Made by a program: the position numbers and the translations under genes
Shown: piece after piece, positions 5,808-9,183 of the stretch
Layout of the letters: every line of letters begins with the position of its first letter
Numbering within the stretch: the stretch's first letter is position 1
Notes under the pieces: model-generated
Database searches by the model: none
What the model saw: only the letters and a program-made list of their open reading frames with translations
Told to the model about the DNA's origin: nothing
NCBI GenBank assembly: GCA_900754445.1
Contig: CAAECW010000046.1
Span: 1 to 9,183 of the forward strand
Reading direction: 5' to 3'
DNA from: an uncultured Collinsella sp.
Lineage (GTDB): Bacteria; Actinomycetota; Coriobacteriia; Coriobacteriales; Coriobacteriaceae
Length of the DNA: 9,183 nt

Positions 5808-5831
5808 ACAAAGGGGGCAGGCACCTTTGTG
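5807..5831 (+). repeat. 12-9-12 hairpin family, partly degraded copy
   Basis: CACAAAGG (5807-5814) and CCTTTGTG (5824-5831) form an 8-bp stem around the 9-nt loop GGGGCAGGC-type core also seen at 4213. The left outer arm (CCAC at 5803-5806) is kept but the right outer arm is replaced by unrelated sequence, and no T tract follows, so terminator function is doubtful. Confidence 0.65.
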
Positions 5832-5922
5832 ACGATCGGGTCCCAACGGCCCGTGCCTTGGTATACCATGTACGCCGTTCACGAATACACCCCACACCGC
5901 CGCACAACCCAGAAAGGCCCCC

Positions 5923-6744
5923 ATGGACGCCACCTTCAGCCACATTAAAGCCGTGCTCTGCGATATCGACGGTACGCTGCTCACGAGCCAGCACACGGTG
6001 TCCCCGCGCACCGTGGCGGCGATCCGCGCCCTGCGCGAGCGCGGCGTGCTCTTTGGCCTGTGCGCCGGGCGCGACGCCCACGCGACCGAGGCCATGTACG
6101 AGCTCTGGGGCATCGAAGGCCTGGTGGACGTGCTGGTGGGCTGCGGTGGCGCCGAGGTCATCGACCGCGAGCACGACACCAACGAGCTAAGCTATCCGCT
6201 GCCGGGCGAGACCATCGCGCGCATCTGCAAACACATGGCAGACCTGCCGGCAACGCCCGTTTGCCCTCGGGACGGCGTGCTCTATGTGCCCGAGAGCAAC
6301 GCATGCGTCGAGCACCTGTCGCGTGTCGATGGCGTGCCCTACAAGGTGGTCGACTTTGCCGAGTTTTTGCGCGAGCCGCAGGCCAAGGTGATGTTTACCA
6401 TGGCGCCCGAGGTGATGCCGCAGGTCATCGAACGGGCGTCGACGTTCGCCGGCGACACCGTTAAGGCGGCTGCTCTACAGACCACGCAGCGACTCTACGA
6501 GTTCATGGATCCGCGCGTGTCCAAGACGCGCGGCCTTGTGCGCGTGGCGGAGCTTAACGGCATGGAGCTCCAGAACATCTGTGTGTTTGGCGATGCCGAT
6601 AATGACACCTGTATGGTGGCTGACGCCGGTGTGGGCGTGGCTATGGCAAACGGAAGCGACGCCACCCGTGCCGCCGCCGACTTTGTAACCGCAAGCAACG
6701 ACAAAGACGGCATCGCGATCTTTATCGAGGAACATCTGCTGTAG
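5923..6744 (+). CDS. Cof-type HAD-IIB family hydrolase (sugar-phosphate/cofactor phosphatase-like)
   Basis: The 273-residue cytosolic protein has the length and motif order of Cof/YidA-type haloacid-dehalogenase phosphatases. Motif I is DIDGT with nucleophile D14 and acid D16. Motif III is K201 in SKTRGL. Motif IV is GDADND (223-228), which binds Mg. The IIB cap lies between about 85 and 190. Motif II, usually Thr/Ser-Gly-Arg, reads A48-G49-R50, so the usual hydroxyl residue is missing. Family members dephosphorylate sugar phosphates, flavin or pyridoxal phosphates and similar small molecules; the substrate here is unknown. ATG 5923 follows AGAAAGG (5911-5917) at 5 bp. A -10-like TATACC (5862-5867) precedes it, but without a good -35. 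The gene is monocistronic, ending in a repeat-type hairpin. Confidence 0.9.
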   Translation: MDATFSHIKAVLCDIDGTLLTSQHTVSPRTVAAIRALRERGVLFGLCAGRDAHATEAMYELWGIEGLVDVLVGCGGAEVIDREHDTNELSYPLPGETIARICKHMADLPATPVCPRDGVLYVPESNACVEHLSRVDGVPYKVVDFAEFLREPQAKVMFTMAPEVMPQVIERASTFAGDTVKAAALQTTQRLYEFMDPRVSKTRGLVRVAELNGMELQNICVFGDADNDTCMVADAGVGVAMANGSDATRAAADFVTASNDKDGIAIFIEEHLL

Positions 6745-6757
6745 CGCCGGGGGAGAA

Positions 6758-6790
6758 CCGCCACAATGGGGATAGGCACCTTTGTGGTGG
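6758..6790 (+). terminator. Terminator-like hairpin after the HAD gene (12-9-12 repeat family)
   Basis: CCGCCACAATGG (6758-6769) pairs with CCTTTGTGGTGG (6779-6790) with one mismatch and one G-T pair around the 9-nt loop GGATAGGCA. It has the same 12-9-12 geometry as the hairpin at 4213 and lies 13 bp after the HAD stop. The T tract is missing, so termination is plausible but unproven. Confidence 0.6.
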
Positions 6791-7084
6791 CCTCAGGCGA
6801 TTTGGGCGAGTTGATGCCTGCAATCTGCGCGCAAATACCAATATGGTTGTCTGAACATTACGCTTCTGACTACCGATGAGTTAAAGATATTCTCATCAGT
6901 TTGGTAGGGTATTTCTCCCGGTAAATGACCTACAGCTCATGGTCAATTTTCGACTGTTTACAGGATGTTTACTCTTGAGCAAAATGTTGTGCAAATAAAT
7001 CTAATGCCATTAAAAAATGATGGGCAACTAAATTACCAGTAGAAACAAAAAATAGATAGCGAATAAACGAAGGTAAATCTGAGC

Positions 7085-7107
7085 AATTGTCAAGAGAATT
7101 GACAATT
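7085..7107. promoter_or_regulatory. Perfect 9-5-9 dyad, possible operator
   Basis: Arms AATTGTCAA (7085-7093) and TTGACAATT (7099-7107) are exact complements separated by GAGAA. The site lies just upstream of the -35 box of the best promoter, where an activator or repressor would bind. The right arm also contains a TTGACA hexamer, but no matching -10 lies at a suitable distance from it. The regulator is unknown. Confidence 0.5.
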
Positions 7108-7129
7108 CGCTACAAAACTATCGGTTTAT

Positions 7130-7159
7130 TTGCCCAGATGTTCAAATAATCGTTAGAAT
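7130..7159 (+). promoter_or_regulatory. Candidate promoter of the surface-protein gene
   Basis: A -35 box TTGCCC (7130-7135, 4 of 6 consensus) and a -10 box TAGAAT (7154-7159, 5 of 6) are separated by 18 bp. Transcription would start near 7166 and give a leader of about 84 nt containing the dyad at 7175-7195. Confidence 0.55.
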
Positions 7160-7174
7160 AGTCATTACTAAGCG

Positions 7175-7195
7175 TGCGCAATTACAGATTGCGCA
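7175..7195 (+). promoter_or_regulatory. Perfect 8-5-8 dyad in the leader of the surface-protein gene
   Basis: Arms TGCGCAAT (7175-7182) and ATTGCGCA (7188-7195) are exact complements around TACAG. It begins about 9 bp after the predicted transcription start, so it may be a repressor operator or a 5'-leader stem-loop. It is too far from the ribosome binding site (7235-7243) to mask it directly. Confidence 0.5.
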
Positions 7196-7249
7196 GATAC
7201 GTTTGATAGTGAAAGAGCAAGATCGCGGTCTCTTGGGGAGGAGACATCG

Positions 7250-9183
7250 ATGAAAGCAAATTCAGACAAATCTACGCAGAGTAATAAAGCGACGCGCCGT
7301 GTGCTGGCAGGCGTTTTGTGCGGAGCATCCGTTTTGAGCCTAGTACTGTCGCTCGTCATGCCTCCGATCTCGCAGGCCATTGCCAACGATGGTCAGACAG
7401 ATTCTACCGAGGAAACTGTGATGGGGGGGGGTTCCTCAAGTGAGTCTACTGATGTAGACAACACTACTAACGGGGATACCAAAAACCAGAATAGTGACGA
7501 GACCGAGGGCGACGCGAGCGAGGGCACCGTCGCGGCAGACTCGACTGCTGATGGCGCGGAAGTCAAGGGTGCCGAGCAGCCTTCCGACGCACAGCTTTCC
7601 GATAATGAAAATAGCGACGAAAACGCTATCGCTCCCGTCAGTGCCGAAGACTATCAAGATGTACAAGGTGATGTTGCCAGTAAATTCAATGGTGGCGGCA
7701 AGTATCGTTTGAGTGGTGAATCCTGGTCAGATAGCCAGATCACCATCACCGCAAACACCACCATCGATCTTAACGGCAACATGCTCTATCACCGTCCCGG
7801 TTCGGTGGAGTCGTTCATCGTGGTTCAGAATAACGCCACGCTTACCATCGAAGATTCCGGCCGCGTCGTCGATGATTCCAAGCCGTTTACCGGTGAGCCG
7901 GGCCAGCCTGCAACTATGACATGGACCGGCAACAACAATGGTACTCCTCAGAGCCTAACCTATTATGAAACCACGAGCACGCCTAATGATAATTTCGGCA
8001 CCACCGAGACTACGACTATGCATGTCGTCAGCGGTTTCGGCGCAATCGTTGCTGCGTCCGACAGTGGTTCGGTCAAACGGGTCGTTTCTGTTGAGGCCGG
8101 CGGTACGCTTAACCTCAACGGAGGCATGGTCACGACGCCTCGCCCTCTGGTGGGCAACGATGGTCATGTTATTTTTTCTCAAGGCACTGTTAATATTTCT
8201 GGCGGTTATGTCACCAACGGTAGCGGCGGCGGCTGGGGCGGTGGCCTGTGCGTGACGGGCACAAATGCCAAGCTCGAAATGACCAACGGCGTAATCGCTG
8301 CAAACAAGGCTGCTTCTGGCGGCGGCATCTATGCTGACAATGGCGCCAAGCTGAAATTTTTAGGCGGTGTTATCTCTGGCAACGCTACGTATAAGGAGTG
8401 CTATAACGACGTCGACAATCCCAATAATGGCTATGGCGGCGGCGTCTTTACCAAAAATGCTGATGTTGAAATCGTTGATCCGGCAAATATTACCAACAAC
8501 CGCGTCGAATCCTATATCACTGAAAAGTTCAACCTTGGTCTGCTCGGCGGCGGCGGTATTGCTTCTGTCGATGGTGGCACACTGAACATGACGGGCGGTT
8601 CTGTTACGGCCAACTACTCCCAAGAGGCTGGTGGCGGAATCTACGCTGGCTTCTGGGGCAAGGCGATTACGTTTACCATGACAGGTGGCACGATTGCGGG
8701 CAACGAATCTGTTAACGGCGAAGGCGGCGGTTTGCGTATCGCTGGTGGTAACAACAGCGGTACGATGGCAACAATTAACGCTGGTGAGAACAGCAAGATT
8801 TACATCACCAACAACAAGACCATGACGGGCAGCACTAAAGACCGTGGTGGCGACTGGGGCGGCGGTGGCATCTTTATCCAGGAGCACGGTAGGCTTAACG
8901 TCCTCAGATCGCTTATCACCGGCAACAAAGCTGGTGGCTGGAGTGGCGGAATTGGCGCATGCCCTACGGGCGAGACAATCGTTTCGCACTCATATGGCGC
9001 TGCTATCTATGGCAACAAAGATAACGTTGATCAAAATGGCAATCCGCTGGGAAGGTATCATTATTCCGCTGGCGGCAACAACAAAAATCAAGACCACGAT
9101 GAAACAAATTACGTTACTCCTGACTTCCAAAAATCCGGCCATAAGGATTTCTTCTTGGTACGTAATAAAAATGACGCGGATAA
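7250..9183 (+). CDS. Large exported beta-helix surface protein (adhesin-like), N-terminal part, runs off right edge
   Basis: The frame is open from ATG 7250 to the window end (644 codons, no stop). GGGGAGGAG at 7235-7243 is a strong ribosome binding site. Residues 1-45 are an N-terminal signal peptide: basic stretch (K2-R17), hydrophobic core about 18-37, likely cleavage near SQAIA. Residues about 46-130 are an acidic, Ser/Thr/Asn-rich spacer. From about 160 short strands repeat in the manner of a right-handed parallel beta-helix (pectate-lyase or polymorphic-membrane-protein-like), with recurrent GGGIY/GGGL/GGGVF turns near 326, 357, 396, 433, 461 and 492, often preceded by I-x-x-N or V-x-x-N. 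Such domains occur in adhesins and polysaccharide-binding proteins. No catalytic motif is recognisable. The C-terminus, where a sortase signal would be, is outside the window. Codon use is visibly less GC-rich than its neighbours. A G9 tract lies at codons 58-61. Confidence 0.85.
   Translation, partial: MKANSDKSTQSNKATRRVLAGVLCGASVLSLVLSLVMPPISQAIANDGQTDSTEETVMGGGSSSESTDVDNTTNGDTKNQNSDETEGDASEGTVAADSTADGAEVKGAEQPSDAQLSDNENSDENAIAPVSAEDYQDVQGDVASKFNGGGKYRLSGESWSDSQITITANTTIDLNGNMLYHRPGSVESFIVVQNNATLTIEDSGRVVDDSKPFTGEPGQPATMTWTGNNNGTPQSLTYYETTSTPNDNFGTTETTTMHVVSGFGAIVAASDSGSVKRVVSVEAGGTLNLNGGMVTTPRPLVGNDGHVIFSQGTVNISGGYVTNGSGGGWGGGLCVTGTNAKLEMTNGVIAANKAASGGGIYADNGAKLKFLGGVISGNATYKECYNDVDNPNNGYGGGVFTKNADVEIVDPANITNNRVESYITEKFNLGLLGGGGIASVDGGTLNMTGGSVTANYSQEAGGGIYAGFWGKAITFTMTGGTIAGNESVNGEGGGLRIAGGNNSGTMATINAGENSKIYITNNKTMTGSTKDRGGDWGGGGIFIQEHGRLNVLRSLITGNKAGGWSGGIGACPTGETIVSHSYGAAIYGNKDNVDQNGNPLGRYHYSAGGNNKNQDHDETNYVTPDFQKSGHKDFFLVRNKNDAD
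7423..7431 (+). repeat. Poly-G tract (nine G) inside the surface-protein coding sequence
   Basis: Nine consecutive G residues span the end of codon 58 (ATG) to the second base... of codon 61, just after the signal peptide. As given, the frame is on. With eight G the frame meets TAG eleven codons after the codon-58 ATG; with ten G it meets TGA seven codons after it. This is the layout of a slipped-strand phase-variation switch. A sequencing length error is the other reading. Confidence 0.7.

Larger units (their letters stand above)
6791..7249 (+). other. AT-rich gene-free control region upstream of the surface-protein gene
   Basis: From about 6830 the base composition drops sharply to AT-rich, unlike the GC-rich genes to the left. 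I find no gene: open frames are under 20 codons and lack ribosome binding sites. It holds an inverted repeat GATGAG / CTCATC (6875-6880, 6892-6897), two perfect dyads (7085-7107 and 7175-7195), and a promoter (7130-7159). No tRNA or recognisable riboswitch is visible. Confidence 0.6.

Noticed and set aside
6900..7060. Small peptide genes in the AT-rich region (for example a 17-codon frame from the ATG near 6926)
   Set aside because: They are under 20 codons with no ribosome binding site, as expected by chance.
7085..7195. Invertible promoter (site-specific inversion switch)
   Set aside because: The dyads here have only 5-nt spacers and unrelated arms; no pair of matching inverted repeats flanks the promoter at a distance that would allow inversion.
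8360..8989. 209-codon open frame on the minus strand
   Set aside because: It is antisense to the beta-helix protein, and its composition reflects the Gly/Asn-rich repeats read backwards.

Overview
The window looks like chromosomal DNA of a high-GC, Gram-positive-type actinobacterium of the class Coriobacteriia, most likely a gut Collinsella or close relative. This rests on codon use, on an endonuclease-fold protein of a type I recall from this class, on short dispersed palindromes that I recall from Collinsella-like genomes, and on a large exported Gly/Asn-rich surface protein. The taxon is an inference; no rRNA gene is present.

Layout. (1) 1-198, minus strand: the N-terminus of a MATE-family efflux transporter that runs off the left edge, behind a promoter of MerR-regulated shape (dyad between -35 and -10). 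(2) 199-518: intergenic, with the first copy of a 65-bp palindromic element (E1). (3) 519-1556, plus: a 345-residue protein with a C-terminal PD-(D/E)XK / DUF559-like domain, followed by a second palindromic element (E2). (4) 1790-4154, plus: a two-gene molybdenum-cofactor operon, moaA followed 4 bp later by an unusual moaC-mobB fusion. MoaA and the MoaC half together make cyclic pyranopterin monophosphate (the first committed step); the MobB half belongs to the last step, nucleotide attachment. (5) 4152-4290: a run of hairpins including a good intrinsic terminator. (6) 4419-5705, plus: a 12-TM MFS exporter, with a third element (E3, inverted relative to E1/E2) starting 3 bp after its stop. 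(7) 5923-6744, plus: a Cof-type HAD-IIB phosphatase. (8) 6791-7249: a strikingly AT-rich, gene-free control region with two perfect short dyads around a good promoter. (9) 7250 to the right edge, plus: the first 644 residues of a large exported beta-helix surface protein, truncated by the window.

Two themes stand out. First, the gene borders are studded with at least two families of short palindromes: E1-E3 (arms of 16-19 bp around a loop of exactly 27 nt) and a 12-9-12 hairpin family with a GGNNAGGCA loop (three copies plus a looser relative). Second, the surface protein carries a run of nine G residues inside its coding sequence just after the signal peptide; gain or loss of one G gives an early stop in either direction, so it is a strong candidate for phase-variable expression.
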